A stretch of DNA of 64,000 bases from Sclerodactyla briareus (lineage: Eukaryota > Echinodermata > Holothuroidea > Dendrochirotida > Sclerodactylidae). Positions 36,701 through 50,560 of this stretch are shown piece after piece. Below the pieces are notes generated by a model. It saw nothing but the letters and a program-made list of their open reading frames with translations, did no database searches and had not been told where the DNA came from. Numbering within the stretch: position 1 is the stretch's first letter; every line of letters starts with the position of its first letter. Position numbers and translations under genes: made by a program. Where the stretch lies: positions 372,001-436,000 of the forward strand of contig JAODTK010001111.1 in NCBI GenBank assembly GCA_026419785.1, in the 5' to 3' direction.

Positions 36701-39700
36701 AAATTCTAAGGGCCATATTTCCAGATTGAACCCTCAGAATGCCTATAGCCAATTATGCTCCTTCGTATCTAAGTTTAACTAGTCCTCTTAAAGTGTCGTT
36801 ATGGATTGACTCTATTTATACTGCCTTCTACACTCCCACTTCTCAAGTAACAGCTATCATATGAAATATTTGGTCTAGTTCGATGAGCATATCAAATTCA
36901 TTAGGGAGCGAGTTTCAGTTTCTAATTAGCTCCTGCCTTTTGAGGGCTGTAGGATTGGGATTCTCCCGATTCTCATGCGAATTGATTAATCAGTACTGAT
37001 AGAAACCTATGAACTTGCAGTTATCACTCTGTCTTATTCCGTTCATTGCAATTACGAATTACGTAAAGAAATGACAAAGATTAGCGTCGCGAAAATCGAA
37101 CAAGTTCATTAGTTGGACGTCCGGACAGTTGTTGACGTCGCAGGCGGAGGGTTATGAAGCTACTCACGACCAAAGTCGGGAGGTGACGCAGTCTAATTCC
37201 CCCCCCCCCCCCGATTCTTGGAGGATTCGGCACATGGACAGGGAGCAAAAACGCCCTTCATTGTGTGATCATATTTAATTATTCTAGCAATGCTATATGA
37301 CGGAACATATAGGAATAGAAACCAAATACCGTTGTTGTCAGGCAGTTAAATATACCTCCGTCAATTGAGTTTCCGCGACAATTATTGAATGTAACATTTT
37401 GTGAATTACCAAATAACCTCTAACATTTTTAACTATTCTTCCATAATTTAGTTAGGTTTAGCGAAAATATAGCTAAGGATGACTACGACATTGAATATCG
37501 GAAAATATGGCTACACACATTAGGGCTGTATTGACTCAGTACAAGCTACGCTATGCACGCTACTAGTAGTTGTAACTCTCAGCCACGCGACACTGTACTG
37601 TATTATTGCCCATGGAATGGTGCGAGCCAGCTATGCACATACATACAGTGAAGTTTCAGTTGGTATGTTCGATCGAGCTAACGTTATAGTCTAGTTGAGT
37701 GCAGAGTCATTTGGAACGGACACTTTACCAGATCATTAGCGTGTATTACCCTACGGGAGGAAGTACAAGTTCATTTGGCAGACCACATGTTGCCTTTTTA
37801 GTCACTTTGTATAGTATGTGAAAATTTGGTGCAATAACATCATATTTTCAACATGTGATCGGTTGATCGACAAATTTAATAGTTTTTTCCCACGTTAGAC
37901 TGTGTCGTCGTCGAATTTAACCGGGTATACTTCACGTTCACACACTAAACTGCATAGATAAGTCACGTGGTCTTTATGAATATGGCTTTCGATTATGAGG
38001 TTACCGTGTCCGCATTTCAGTAAGTAAGGCAGTAAGTTAATCGGCCAGTCAGAATTAAACGGTAATGATCAGAGTTGAGAGGTCGTTTGAAGCTATAATG
38101 TCTGAATGTGTGATGGAGACCGCGCTGTGTGAAAATACGTCAGAAAAGAGTATCTTCCAGGCGTTGCTAGTGCCACTACGATAAAGATGAAAGGCACGGG
38201 TACACGGTGCGCGATTACTGCTTTACAAGCCTTCATTACAGTGAAAAAATATGTATCATGATCCCTTGTTTCTCACAGAAGCTTGTTTAGAACAAGCCGG
38301 TATTCTGTTTTTTTTCATTACAGTGGGTTGACGCCCCTCGTAATATATGCACCTATACGTATCCAACTAGTTACATCAGCATGACCATGACACCGTGACG
38401 GAAACCGTTTATCATGACAGGAACAGTAGCAAAAAGTAAAAGTACACGCACCATTGAACCTGGAAAGGGGTTTAGGGACACAATGAGGGGTCAACATCAA
38501 CTCGTTTCGGTCTACCAAAGCCCGAGGAGATTGTCCTATTCAGAGAAAACGAAATTTACCCCTCTGTTAGGAGAATTTGAATTATTCATGAGACGCCATA
38601 TGTGTATTTCTCCCACAGTGCAATGTTCACCCATATTGACATATATAGGTGACATTCCGTATCTCTTGAAAATCGTCCAGTCCGAGTTCCAATTCTTTAT
38701 GGCATATAATTCAGGACCTGGGTGTCCCGTTTCTCCTGGTGGCGCAGCCGGTATGGCCATCATATATATAGAAGATTCGAGCTGACAAGATTTCTATGAT
38801 ATGCACAAACCTATATATCTAATTCAATGAGCCCGAAGAAATTTACATTAGGTTTTTCGGAATCCGCCGTCCACATTCTAATAGGGCCAAGGCCAACGCA
38901 TGGTATATGAAGTCTGGAACCCTCGAGTTAGCTTATAAAATTTCTTAAGTTTTAGTCATATGCCTCATGGTGATGTTACTGTTACTGACTTTCGATGTAG
39001 TATGAAGGTATATGACCAGTGTTCCGGAAAGAATACATGAATTTCAAAAACAATAGTGGGTAAATCCCTCGCTTGCACGGAATACTAAGCTGATGAGCCA
39101 TCGTGGGCGACGAGACAGACATAGCGCGCGGGAAGGAATACCCGTATGTAGAGACCAAGGAACCACAACCATCATCATTCCAGAACTTATCAGTTTGTCA
39201 TAAGAACGATTGATGTTTGGCAATCGTCAGGATATGTTGCAAACCACAAATATTACAGTTCCCCTTCGAGAACGGAAACCCATGCATCAAATGCGCTTGT
39301 CGATTTGTTATTCAGCCCATTTCAGCAACGACCAAGCACTCGCTAAAACTAAACTTGGAACTATCACAATATGTTATTTATATGCACCCCTCGGACGAGA
39401 GGCTACGACACTATTATTCATTCCATACACCTCATCAATGAGAACAGACTGGATTGAGAATGGAGCTTCTCGGAATCCCATCAGCTTTGAAATCTTCGAA
39501 TATGATCTTGGTAATCGCAGCTCATTTCACAGTAATTGACTATGACAGCTAATATGGCCATGTAGATCTTTAATGAGCACGGGGATGCTATATCCCTGTG
39601 TTCAGATTCCCCATCATGCTATACACAGGCCCCCTCGTGGCTCTTCGTTCAGTCGAGATTTATCACTGCGACTGGTCCCCGGGCAAATCATCCAGCTCTT

Positions 39701-42700
39701 CATTCCCACTCGGCCGGTGATGCAGCAATGTGCAGGGAGGATTGTCGGATGCTTATTGCATGTGGTGTTAACAATGTATTTAAAAGTATCCGATATTAGA
39801 GATAATTCCATCGAATGCGACTATGGTCACCAAACCATGCGCTATCAGCATGGTCTTCGGCTTTACTTTGTTAATAACATAACCGCACAAACTGAAATCC
39901 ATGCAACGTCCTTTCGAAGTAAGTGCAGTACCTCAAACGATTGTTATCAGACGACGATGCACGTGCTTCTCTGAACCTAAACGTCTTTCATTATGACCTG
40001 TTCATTTACGTTGAAGGAAGGCCACTAATAGGAACAGAAGAATGTGTGATTTTCCTTCGACGAAATTTTTATATCGTAGCTGTTCCAATTCCAGTACTTC
40101 TATGTGGAAACATCATATTACTATCACATCCCGTCAAATTAATCTTTACTGACTGTCAACCTACAAATGAATCTGGTAATCGATGCTGAACTGAGGGTGA
40201 TGGATCATTTGCTATATAATTAGGTGAAAGACATATTGGTCATACGGGACTTATCATGATACATATATACTGTTCATCTTTCCCCGTCTGGCCGCCTTTT
40301 TTTCTTCCCCCCCCCCTTCTCGCCCCCCTCTTCCTTTCTGTCTCTTCTTTCTCTCCCGACGGTCCCCTCGATAATGGAGCGATATATCACGGGAACTAGG
40401 CCTGGCTCGAAGTATCTGATACCACTCGACGACGGGATTAGGTTTGAAGGGCCAGCACTGCACCTGAGACGGAGTGGAGAGAGATCGCAGAGTTGAATAT
40501 CTATGTAGGTTTGGAGTTCTCTTCTCATAAATGCGTAGTTCTTATATGAAATGTGTATGTTATATGTTGCTGTTTCTTGTCTACCGCTGGCGGGGTTTGG
40601 CACAGACGATTCGTAGCAAAACGAAGAATGTAGCACAACGACCGCTCCATTGGTCGCATGTCAGTTGTATTAGAATACCACATGGTGTGATGCAATGAAG
40701 TTGGGACGTAAATCAGGAGGGTCTGTTGGAGGAGATGGACTCGTTTGTCAGTGCGGAGGAGTGGGGTAATCAAACGGTTGCTTCGCTCAGTGCCGGGTGC
40801 TAAGGCGGAGAACATCAGTCGAGTATTAAATGAGGGTTCGTAGATGGGTTTCGCGAGTTGTTGATGTGTTGTTGCTGTTAAAAGGTGGGCACGATTCATC
40901 TCCGTGGGACAACAAGACGATCTATGACCCCGTTTCAAAGAGTACCGGCCTGACATGCTGTGGCATTAGTGATGAAATTGATTGTCAAGTATGGCTTCGA
41001 TATTGTGGTTAAAGAGAATCATAAGTGTGGAAGAGGGAATATAACCCGGCCATTATGTCACCTCGTTATTGGTTGGCTCGTTCACTTTCTCCCGACAAAT
41101 CTGATTGTACTAATCAATTCCTCTCGAAGTCTTAAAATAGTTCCTGGCAAGAATACAATTGCCATGAGCGGTTAAAACAGTCCATACATTTCCTAATCGA
41201 ATGGTAGTTGTTGTAGTCATGTCCCGATTCTTTGATGCCTACGAAGGGTCGTTATTTATTCAGCATGTACATTTACCACGGTAAACATGAGATCAGGATT
41301 CAGTCTTGTGTAGTAGTTCCGTAGCTACGTTTCATCAGAGAAGCCCAAATGTTTGACTGGGGCGCACGTGTCGGTTGGACGATCAAGCGGTGCGCCCCAT
41401 CGGCTGGCGCTCGGTTAACTGTTTACTCAATCAACAACCAAGCAAAGATGAAAGAAAATGAAGCTCTGCGTTAGGAAAAACAAATTGAAGTTCTCTCAAT
41501 AATCATACCTGATACAATTAATCAGCTTGATATCATCCTAATTTACACCGTTACAAATGTGTTGGAGTGTATTGTGATTCAAGATTGATCAGATGAGCCA
41601 ATTGCAAACGGTTGGCATTTTATATATCTTTCAATTGTTGTTCTTTCACTGTTGGTCAGTTATATTTGGTAACATTCTTTCACTGTTGTTCAATTCTATT
41701 CAATGACACTGAATGATCATTATTTTTTCCTGTTATTGCATTTCTGCGCTATATAAGAGGTTGACCCGCACTGCGTTAAGGAGGTAGGCCATGGATTTGA
41801 TCGCTGGAAACTGTTTGTGAGGACGGCGATTCGCATTGCTACGTGGCTTTCATTTCTTGTAGGATTACATATAAAAATATATGGAACTGCTAGTCGAATA
41901 CACAGCTAAATGTATATATTTTCGTCAATATAAACTGATGATATCAGTGGGAAGAGAGAAGAGAGAACACGTGGGGCACATGGTTTCCCGTGCACACGTG
42001 CCCTGACCCCATTCTGGCAACACCACTGCATCATGTATTTTTATTTGTTATCAGGGCTGTATCTTGTTGATGACTCTGGTTGGAATATGGAATCTTAAGT
42101 CAATTCACCACGATATATCCACACTGGAAATATACTTGCCATTGAACGCGTGATGGCACCTTCCAACATCGTCGTGTATCTATCAGTTGATAGGTATTTG
42201 GTCGGAAGTCCACTTATCTTTTGACGACAGGCTTTTATTCTAGTCTGTCGCGGCTTCTTGACCTGTGACAGTGCTGCAAGAGAGTGTTCTGAAATCCGAT
42301 TGAGGCGGAGATCGCAAGCCAACAAATCAACAGAGAGCAGTTAAGAGGGGTACTTTCAAAAGTTACCGGAGGTCAAATGGACATGATTAATGTGCTCTCT
42401 GTGAACGAGACCCTCGAAGGTTATGCCGGCGCGCCTTCACACGTCTAGTTGAGGATGGAGTGTCGAGATCAGAGAGTTGATAACATACAACTGACGATTA
42501 AAAGAATGCATTTCAAAAGCATGAGATGTGAACCTCGGATTCCGGGGTGACAGGAGACTCCCAATCTATAGATTAGGCACAGTTGATGGGGCGAGCTTGT
42601 GGAATAAGCTAGTTCGGAGATAGCTTCTACGCATGCGTCATTGTTTTCTCCCACTGGCTTTCGGGACAATTTCCTTACTGCGAGGCTAGCTGGCCACATT

Positions 42701-45370
42701 ATTCATGGACTCGTCCCGGCGGTGTTTTTCTGTGAGAAACTTCGTTTTGTTTCTCCCTCGTTTGTCAAAAAGGAATTCTCAAATTTAGCTTCACATGGCG
42801 AGAACATGTTGTATATTAGATTCCTGTGATTACAATGTGCCAATTTAGTAATACATTCCAAGAAATCCACCTGCTTTTTCCCTCGCGTGCCGCGTGGTAT
42901 GTCCCTGGCTTCTGGCTTCCCAGCAGTTTCCCGCAGTATAATGGAACTATTCTATTAACTGTTGCTGCCTAGGCGTACTCACTCGACGCTGATTGGCGGC
43001 ATGTCGGCAGTGATTGGTCGGCCTTCGATCCTTTTTGTAGGTATTTTAAATAATTGTTGTTTATTTTGGAGCGGCTTGATGTTTTCTGGCATATTAATAG
43101 TGTGCATGGCAATTATGAAATATTTCTTCGTGATTATTTGTCTAATTCAGGCGGTATTAACAAGGTCATCGCAACTTTTTCACTGTTTAATTCAACCGAG
43201 AATGAGAGTCCCACAGTGAAGTCTATTAGCGGAGTCTCCCCGTTGACGAAGTTTCACAGCGGGATAGATTGCACAATGCCCTGGAGCTATCTCCGACTAT
43301 CATTACTGACTCGCCAGGACGTTTGCAAAAAGTCATATTCTTCACAGCAAAATAAAATAATAGTTTGGAGCGTCGTCTGATATCTTGGAGTTTGATTCGT
43401 TTACTAAAACGATTTCGGCATATAAGGGAGGCAGGAACACGCTCTGCTCGTTGGCGTCTATGCTCCCACTAAGCGTCCATTTGTTTATATTCAATAAAAG
43501 TTGTAGTTTAGTATTAGACAACTATCATGTAAGGAGGGATAGCGCAAGATAGACAGACTGAATAAAGTCAAAACCTCCAGCCAGTTACGTTCATTCGCCC
43601 TCTTGAAACGTTAATAGCTCTACTTAACTCACCCTACTGGTAGTAAACTATTCATCTATCGTGATCTCCGAAATGATGTTTGTTGAGCCCTTTCAGTAGG
43701 TGGATGCACCTTTGGTAGAAAAAGTGTAGTAAAATATATATAATGTGGATGAATCCGAACTGTAGTTTCCACTGACCAGCTTCATTATTTTACGCATCAT
43801 GAATACTCCCCACACAGAGACGTCTGCTATCAGTTGGTATCGGTGCAATATCGCCATCAAATATATTTAACATAATATCAGGTTAGACGGACTGATCTTA
43901 TCCGCCCTTCAATAACAGTACCATAGTGTGTCCTCTCCTAATTGAGCGCAATAGTGATAATGGAACGCAGTTGTTCGATATCTAATCCATATACCTTTGT
44001 TCCGTTCATATTCCTGTCAGACGTTTATCGATTAGTTGTGTAGACTAGTTTCAATGATATTATAAGCGTAATGTATGAACCCTTGTATATCAACGATTTT
44101 TGGAAGGCGCATACCGATGCTCACTGAATTACTGCCAATATGAGGAATACAGTAAAATGCTGATATTATCACGTGAGAAAATGGAATCAGCCGACTATTC
44201 AGAAACTCGTTCACTGATATATCCCCCAATTTGTAGATGTCTTTTTACGCCCACTCGACTGCGGGATTACAGGGAATCGCAACAATGGAATGGCATATAT
44301 ATTTTCAGTTGTCTGACTTCTCTTCGCCTATCAACAAGGTTATGTGGCAAGGTTGTGTGGGTGCTGTCAAGTTCTGGTGTTTGTGATTCCCAGCATGTGT
44401 GCATTGTATGAACAAAACCGTATTCATTCTATCCGAACCAACGACGAGAGTCAATTATGCCAATAATTGGTAAAAACTGACGCAACTACGTGTCTACAAG
44501 GCTATAACCACGCTTACAAGGACGCTTTCTGATGAGGTGACATATGATAAATGAATGAACAAACCGTTGTTTGTTTGTTTCTATCTCACTTCTGTCTTAG
44601 AGCATCAGATGGAAATAATCATCACGAGCCAATGAGTACATAATGAATGTTCATGTTGTGCGATACAAACCTGAAAACCAGTAATGGTAATCGCATCCAG
44701 TCATGCCTCTGAGGACAAATTTCGACGGACAGCGCAAGCATTCTGTAAACCTATAAGCATTGTTACTCTAACCGCTACAGACGTATATTTATCTATAATT
44801 TGAATGTGTATAAGTACAGTATATCTTCTCCAAATTTCTTACAGAATGTATTTCCTCAACACTAGGCCCTATATTATTTCATGTCAGAGAAGCATAGCTA
44901 ATAAATAGCCGAGTAGCGATAAACTGAGAATAATAAAAAGAAATATTATTTGGTAGAAATGATTCGAGCAGAGATGAGTGATAGTGGAAAACTGTAGAAC
45001 AAAAAAATACTGAAAAGTAATCGAATTTTCTGTCAAATAATCAGGAAAAACTCGCATGCCCTGTAGGCATACATATGAACTGCAAAAAAGTGCGGGCAAC
45101 TCTCCGAGATTCCGGCAAAAAATGTACCAAGATTGAAAGTGTTTCGTTCGTCTATGCCTCCCCATTGTCAGGATGTGACAGCCTGTGTCGACCTCAACAT
45201 GCTGTTCTTTCTTCCCCTTTTATCGAATTCAAATTTTTGCAGCCGCTGATTCGGTCCCTTTGTCATTGCTCGCTAGTTCTTCTTATTGGCATCTGAATAT
45301 TTCAACAGTTTTACGGTAGTGGCTTCTGGATTGATGACCCTCCTATGTTGATAGTCTATGGGACAGTAAT
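33780..45370. other. Unassigned non-coding DNA
   Basis: Over 11 kb without an assignable gene. It holds C runs near 37200-37212 and 40308-40317, a polypyrimidine stretch at 40278-40360, and a small duplicated TTCTTTCACTGTTG at about 41643 and 41675. A CGCTATATAAGAGG motif at 41748 recalls a LINE 3-prime end but has no coding support. The denser run of open frames at 39210-40190 (109, 133 and 88 residues, plus strand) and the minus-strand frame 40525-40956 (143 residues) carry no domain I recognise. Confidence 0.35.
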
Positions 45371-45949
45371 TGGTTGGCTCTTCTTCAGGGAGCAGTCAGT
45401 TCACACGTCCACTCTGGTCATCCGTAGGTCGGAGGATGCTCACTCTTTCCCGTTTCTCGAGCACTCTCTTTAGGAATCGCTGCAATAAGTTTACATATAT
45501 TTGGCGATATGATGTTAATATGTGTTACTTTAAGTTACATGTAAAGTACGTTCGGTCATATCTATGCGAGTTTAGAAGAGTGTCGTAATTTTCTATTTCT
45601 TTGGGCGATATTGTTAATTTAATAATTCATGTCTGAACACACCTATAAATGGCTTTGTGACGAAGTAGCCCTATGTAAAAGGTCAAAAAGCCCCAAAAAA
45701 AAGACACGAATCACTAGCAGGAAAACAATCCTTTTTACCACGCACTTGTCCTTCGGAGCCTCACATGTTGATTCGTGGCGAAGGTTTCATCTGCTAGCCA
45801 CCGCGTTCCCATGTTTGGTATAGGAGGTTAGAGTATTTGAAAGAATAGGTTCAATATACGCCCACGGAATTCAGTACGTACGGTATTACACATGCATCTT
45901 TCACATTGACAGATCGAGGACCCGTTCATCGCACCGGCAAATAACACCC

Positions 45950-46175
45950 CAGAGAGGGTTTCTTTCTTATTCGTCATAGAACATTTACAGTCGAATATTT
46001 CCATCTGCCAGTCATACTAAGGCTGCCTCCGCATCTCTTGTGAAACATGACTGGCCATCCGTCTAAAGCTCCGCAAAACAGCAGTTCGTTTTTATTGACT
46101 AATTTGCTAACTGTTACTACTACCGCTCACTTAGATTAGTTGTTCTACATTGGTGCATTCTGATGATTTTCATTA
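45950..46175 (-). repeat. Dispersed repeat family, copy 3
   Basis: Reverse complement resembles 12765-12985: CATCAGAATGCACC, TCAATAAAAACGAA, TTTTGCGGAG, GACGGATGGCCAGTCATG, then GGCAGATGGAA and TTCGACTGTAAAT. It lies within segmental copy A and has its counterpart in copy B at 54640-54815. Confidence 0.6.
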
Positions 46176-46535
46176 GGTGGAATGAGCGCTTCCATGTTTC
46201 CTGAGAATCGATGCGCGAGACATTTTTGCCAGGTTCTGGAACTGATGCTCGATCAGTTGATACAGTGTGTCAGTGAGAGAGAATCTGGCTTGGGCTCTCT
46301 CTCAAACTTCCTCAAAATGAATGTAAATTCGTGAGTGTTTTCAGATGATACGGACCCATGTGAAACTTGGTATAATTGTGATATGTCTCAATTCCACGAT
46401 TTCATAGTTGTAAGATACAGACTACAACTTTCCCCGTTTAGGTGACAATCGCAGTCAGAAATACAATATATCTGATTTTTTTTTCAGGTATGTGTCATGA
46501 AAGTTACGTAAGCTTCTCTCAAGAATACCTCTTTC

Positions 46536-46574
46536 AAGTAAGTAAGTAAGTAGTAAGTAAGTAAGTAAGTAAGT

Positions 46575-46606
<32 letters not shown>

Positions 46607-46624
46607 GTAAGTAAGTAAGTAAGT

Positions 46625-46656
<32 letters not shown>

Positions 46657-46670
46657 GTAAGTAAGTAAGT
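46536..46670 (+). repeat. (GTAA)n microsatellite with GTA interruptions
   Basis: About 135 bp of AAGT repeats broken regularly by a missing A (GTAGTAAG). The equivalent place in copy B (about 55171-55180) holds only about two units, so the array expanded in A or contracted in B. Confidence 0.97.
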
Positions 46671-47764
46671 CAGTAGTTTATTACATGTTGAAACAAGACA
46701 AATGGATCAGACATGAAAGTTAATTTCGATAGGTAACGTGGGTTGAGAAAAAATCGCTCAGCTTGTAGGTTGATTGCCGCATAACAATAAATTACAAAAG
46801 CGATGGTAATCGCATCTTCTTGGCATGCAACCTCTCGAGAAACGGTTTATAAGTATATGTCACTGTGATTCCTAGCACATTATTAATTGAATACAAAATC
46901 CTAAATGAGTCAGTTGCTTGAACAGTTTGAAACGGTTTGTGATGTTAAAGGCCTACAAGACTTCATTCTTCCTCGTAGGTTTTCGGGAACATAACCAAAT
47001 GAACGCTGACTCAAACTTAATTTCGATGCAAGTAGCTGCAAGAAAATTACTAAATTACCACTAATGGTTTTCGGTCCCATAATTTTATATTTGAATATTG
47101 CGATGCTCTGGTCGAAGATTTTGTTAGCGGAATAGGAGAGGAGTTCGGCTAAACCGGTTTGTTCACCACTCCATAGGTTAACAGAAGATCTCGAAGTGTA
47201 TGCGATCTTTCACCGGGAGCCAGTAAAGTTTACGAAGGTCAGGTTTCATATAATCAGATTGGTTTTTGAACAGTCGCTGCCGAGGCTATAGGTAATGTAA
47301 CCATTCCATAGGTGTATTTTCATCCTTCATTACCTGCACGTACACTTTCAACACTCACCTCCTTTGGGGTTCTGGAATTACCTCACTACGATCGAAGTAA
47401 ACAGCCAAACATCATAAATGGACGTGACCTTAATTATAGCCCCTTAGTGTTAGCAAAATAAAAACAAGTGAAAACGGTGACCCTTCAGTGTAATTGTTTT
47501 CCAACACCTCATACTGCCTATTGCTTGATCGTGCGTAGCCCGTGACATATGAACGTTCAGTAATCCTATTCTGTTAACCGAGGTAGGACATCAAGACGTA
47601 TGACTGAGGCCATGACATAATATAAAGACATTCCATTACGCTTATAAGTGTAGTATCGCGCGCTAGTAGAAGGACAGGTAGAAGGACATTATTAGGAGTA
47701 ATATAACACTTCAGAATCGATAATATTTAACAGTTTGCGTACTGCATAACTGCATCTCGTTGAA

Positions 47765-47776
47765 TCAGATTCACAC
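47765..47776 (+). other. Empty target site matching the L1/Tx1-like insertion
   Basis: TCAGATTCACAC in copy A aligns with TCAGATTCCCAC, which occurs twice in copy B (56214-56225 and 60961-60972) on either side of a 4.7-kb LINE. Flanks on both sides also align (GTACTGCATAACTGC to the left, CTCTTTTCATTGGAA to the right). Confidence 0.85.
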
Positions 47777-48839
47777 TTATTACTCTTTTCATTGGAACAA
47801 CCACACAAACGCAGGTTTATGGTGCATCCAAGTGCGCTTTTTTTAACACAGTTTACTGGGACAGGTACCCAATTACCACATGGGAGGAGAGGAACGTACG
47901 CGATGAAATATTTTGCTGCTGATTAATGAAATATGGAATTTCACCGAAAAGCAGTGCTTTAATGCCAGAAACTATAATTCAGGTGCGTCTGAAGACATGC
48001 CACAAAAAAAGATCAAGAGATTTCAAGTAGGAGTAGTAGTAGTTGTTGTCCGTCAATCCGAAATGTCAGTGATAAACCTCCTGCCACCCAGTCTCATGAT
48101 TTTGCGCATGGTTCATGGGTCTCTCGAAAGGTAATGTGCTGTCCTCGAATTGCGACTTAATTTTATTCACGCAAGGAAGTTACGGGTCTCCCAAATGGTT
48201 CCGCAGGGTGGCCTCATTGTTTTCTCAAGTAATCTTCGCTGGAGCATTGTCATGGAGTCTTGCAACGTGACCGGAAAATCTCGATATTATGTGCTAATAC
48301 GGGTGAACAATCTGACACTGTAATTCTCGGAAAATCATGACATGCTAGGGGAAATTATGGGTCAGCATGGTTCGAGCATGCTGCTGATCACAGATATAGA
48401 GCGTTCCCATGTCAGGTTACAAAAATTGCAGCTGTGCTCGGTTTAGTATCGTTAACGTGTAGACTTAGGATACTACCTAGATGACCAAAATGTTGCGTAA
48501 ACATTCGATATAACACTAACATAAAGCGACCCCTTTGAGATAAGGAAAAAACTATAATGATTGATGAAAACTTTTATATACCGCTAAAAATCAAGCTAAG
48601 TTATGGCGCTGAACAAATCAGTGCTGGCATGCACTGAAAAGGCGCTTTAACACTCGGTCCGATAGAGCGGCGCAGGACAAGAGTGATGACCTGTACCGAG
48701 AGAGCGGCGGCATGCATGCGATGATGATGACTCTGTATAAAGAGTACGTCATGGGCTGCTGTAGATTATTACCCCCACCAGATCGCAAGGTACCGCCCTG
48801 TAGTGTATCATAATTATGTTACTGCTTTTGCCTGCTGAT

Positions 48840-48890
48840 TACGACAGCTCAGAAGGCAGAGCGTAAATGGCGGTTCGAGTCCCGCAACGC
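48840..48890 (+). repeat. tRNA-derived SINE head, copy A
   Basis: CAGCTCAGAAGGCAGAGCG (48845-48863) is a good tRNA D arm / A box and GGTTCGAGTCC (48872-48882) a perfect B box, but only about 8 bp separates the D-arm end from the B box, so the anticodon region is deleted. It is followed by CCCCAACGTTCTTCCC, shared with copy B. It cannot be a functional tRNA; a SINE or pseudo-tRNA is likely. Confidence 0.6.
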
Positions 48891-49623
48891 AATTTTCCCC
48901 AACGTTCTTCCCATCGTCACCAGAAAGCAGGTGCTAGTACTTTAGTACTTAGGAATTTGACTCCTAGGCGTGATAATTTGCTTAAAGTGAGTGATTGCGC
49001 TGAATCCAGGCAGGTAATCTGTAAACACGACCTCGGCTTTCATGGGATTTTCATAAGAAGTGTACCATGAATTCGATTCGTGTTTTTCAAGGTAAGCGTT
49101 AGATTCCACGCGGGTCACAGGATAACCATCTTCATTTTGTGTCAAACCGGAAAGGAGGCAGGTGGGAAATGTAAAATACCTAACCATTGTAATTGTTTCA
49201 TGTGAAAAAATCGGTCGGATCATGTCTTCTCAATAACGTAGAGCATATGCAGGCGGAAAGAAAATTCCTGAGCATTCTTAGAATGCCCAATAACAGTTAA
49301 AACCAACCCCCCTCCTCAGAAGTCCGTGAACTGCAAGTCGTTTTTTTCAGCTAGACACAATTCACAGTGCGTGATTTTTATTCTGTTTTACTCCTTTATT
49401 CAAAAAATAAAAACAATTAAAATAGCAGAATATGACGGTGCCGCATGCCTATGGAAGTTGAAAATCACAAGCAAGAAAACAGCATATTCCTTTGAAACTT
49501 CCATGGATAAGAAGAGCGTATTCCTAAAAAAAATCGAGATGAGTTTCAAACTCATCTCGTATTTTGTTAATTGACATCGAACAGGCAATCTAGTCCACAC
49601 GCATAAACATTACGTTCTGCTGA

Positions 49624-50560
49624 CAGTTCCTAGAACCGTCACATACTATTTTTGTATTCTGTCTCTGATATATCATATTGACCACAGATTTCGAATCGTT
49701 TGTTCGTCAGTGGTACGAGAAAATGGTTCTCCTCCAAGTTCATGTAATAACATTGTTTCCATTGGCAGCCCTGATATCTTAAACGTGGGGAGATGGGTTA
49801 GGTTGGGTGAATAAACATGAGATTTTGTTGTTAGAAACGAAAAAGTCCCAATGTTTTTCTGGGTGATCGCCGTTGTGATGGGATAGTGGTCCAAGGATAC
49901 ATTTATATAGGTTCTTTTGTTTGGATATTTTGAGTATATCTTAATGATTGCATGTTCTCGGGCTCTAATTATTTTCTGATGAAGGGAGATGCATATCAGT
50001 TTGCACGAGCCCGGTATACCCCATGTTGTCTAACTATCATAAACCAATCAGAGCAGCACCGAACGTTTCTACAAGTGTCATCCAGAAATCCCTACTAGGT
50101 AAAACAAATTACACACATGCACACTCACATGCGACCTTAATAACATTGTAACGACTAATGTTATATAGGACACAGTCAGTTATTGGGTCGTAAGAGTAAA
50201 TCAGTAAATCAGTTCAAAGAAACTACCTCGGTTTACTCCACTCGTGCCCCATGTCACTCTGTTAGGTTGAGCTATCACGAAACTCCCAACGACGCCAGAC
50301 GAGAATACTTCGACTTGGGAGGAACAGTCGGCACATTAGCTGTCACTGTTGGTAAGTACGCAAAAGTCTGTGATGAGGGGGTGTACTGTCATTGCCACTT
50401 AGGCTTGCCTCTTCGAAAATCCCAAGGCAAAAGCTACGTCGGCCTCCAAAAAGTTGTCAAATGAGGGACCGAAAGTAGCCCAAAGTTGTGTATGACAAAG
50501 CAGATGACGACAGGATCTTGAGGATTGAGGACAAGGCTGAGCCCCAAGCCTGGGAATTTG
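49624..50560. other. Spacer, no recognisable feature
   Basis: A plus-strand frame at 50183-50464 (93 residues) has no domain I can name. It precedes the LINE but I could not match it to a LINE domain. Confidence 0.35.

Larger units (their letters stand above)
45495..49623 (+). repeat. 4.1-kb segmental direct repeat, copy A
   Basis: Starts near TTTGGCGATATGATG (about 45502) and ends near CACACGCATAAACA (about 49610); a second copy in the same orientation begins at about 53270 and reaches the window end. Shared landmarks in order include TAGGAGGTTAGAGTATT, GATGCTCGAT, GTGAGTGTTTTCAGAT, TCGCTCATGGTAATCGC-like, ATTTTATATTTGAATATTGC, TAGTATCGCGCGC, GGAACAACCACACAAACGCA, AAATATTTTGCTGCTGATTA, GTTGTTGTCCGTCAATCCGA, and CATGCCTATGGAAGTTGAAA. 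It embeds a dispersed repeat (45950-46175), a GTAA microsatellite and a SINE-like piece. No LINE interrupts this copy. No host coding sequence is recognisable. Confidence 0.9.

Noticed and set aside
38536-38763. Minus-strand frame with GETGHPGPE, suggesting a collagen exon
   Set aside because: Only three Gly-X-Y triplets, no further repeats, no splice-site or neighbouring exon support.
39210-40190. Three plus-strand frames in series (109, 133, 88 residues)
   Set aside because: Partly overlapping, no recognisable domain, mixed composition; an exon cluster cannot be supported by eye.
40525-40956. 143-residue minus-strand frame
   Set aside because: No motif recognised and another frame overlaps it on the same strand; likely chance.
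41740-41765. GCGCTATATAAG-like motif as a LINE 3-prime end
   Set aside because: No coding remnant upstream and the motif is short; could be chance.
46536-46670. Regularly interrupted GTAA array as a CRISPR-like array
   Set aside because: Units are 4 bp with no spacers; it is a microsatellite in an animal-type context.
50183-50464. 93-residue frame upstream of the spacer LINE as an endonuclease domain
   Set aside because: None of the endonuclease motifs (QE, YGP, GDFN, SDH) appear in it.
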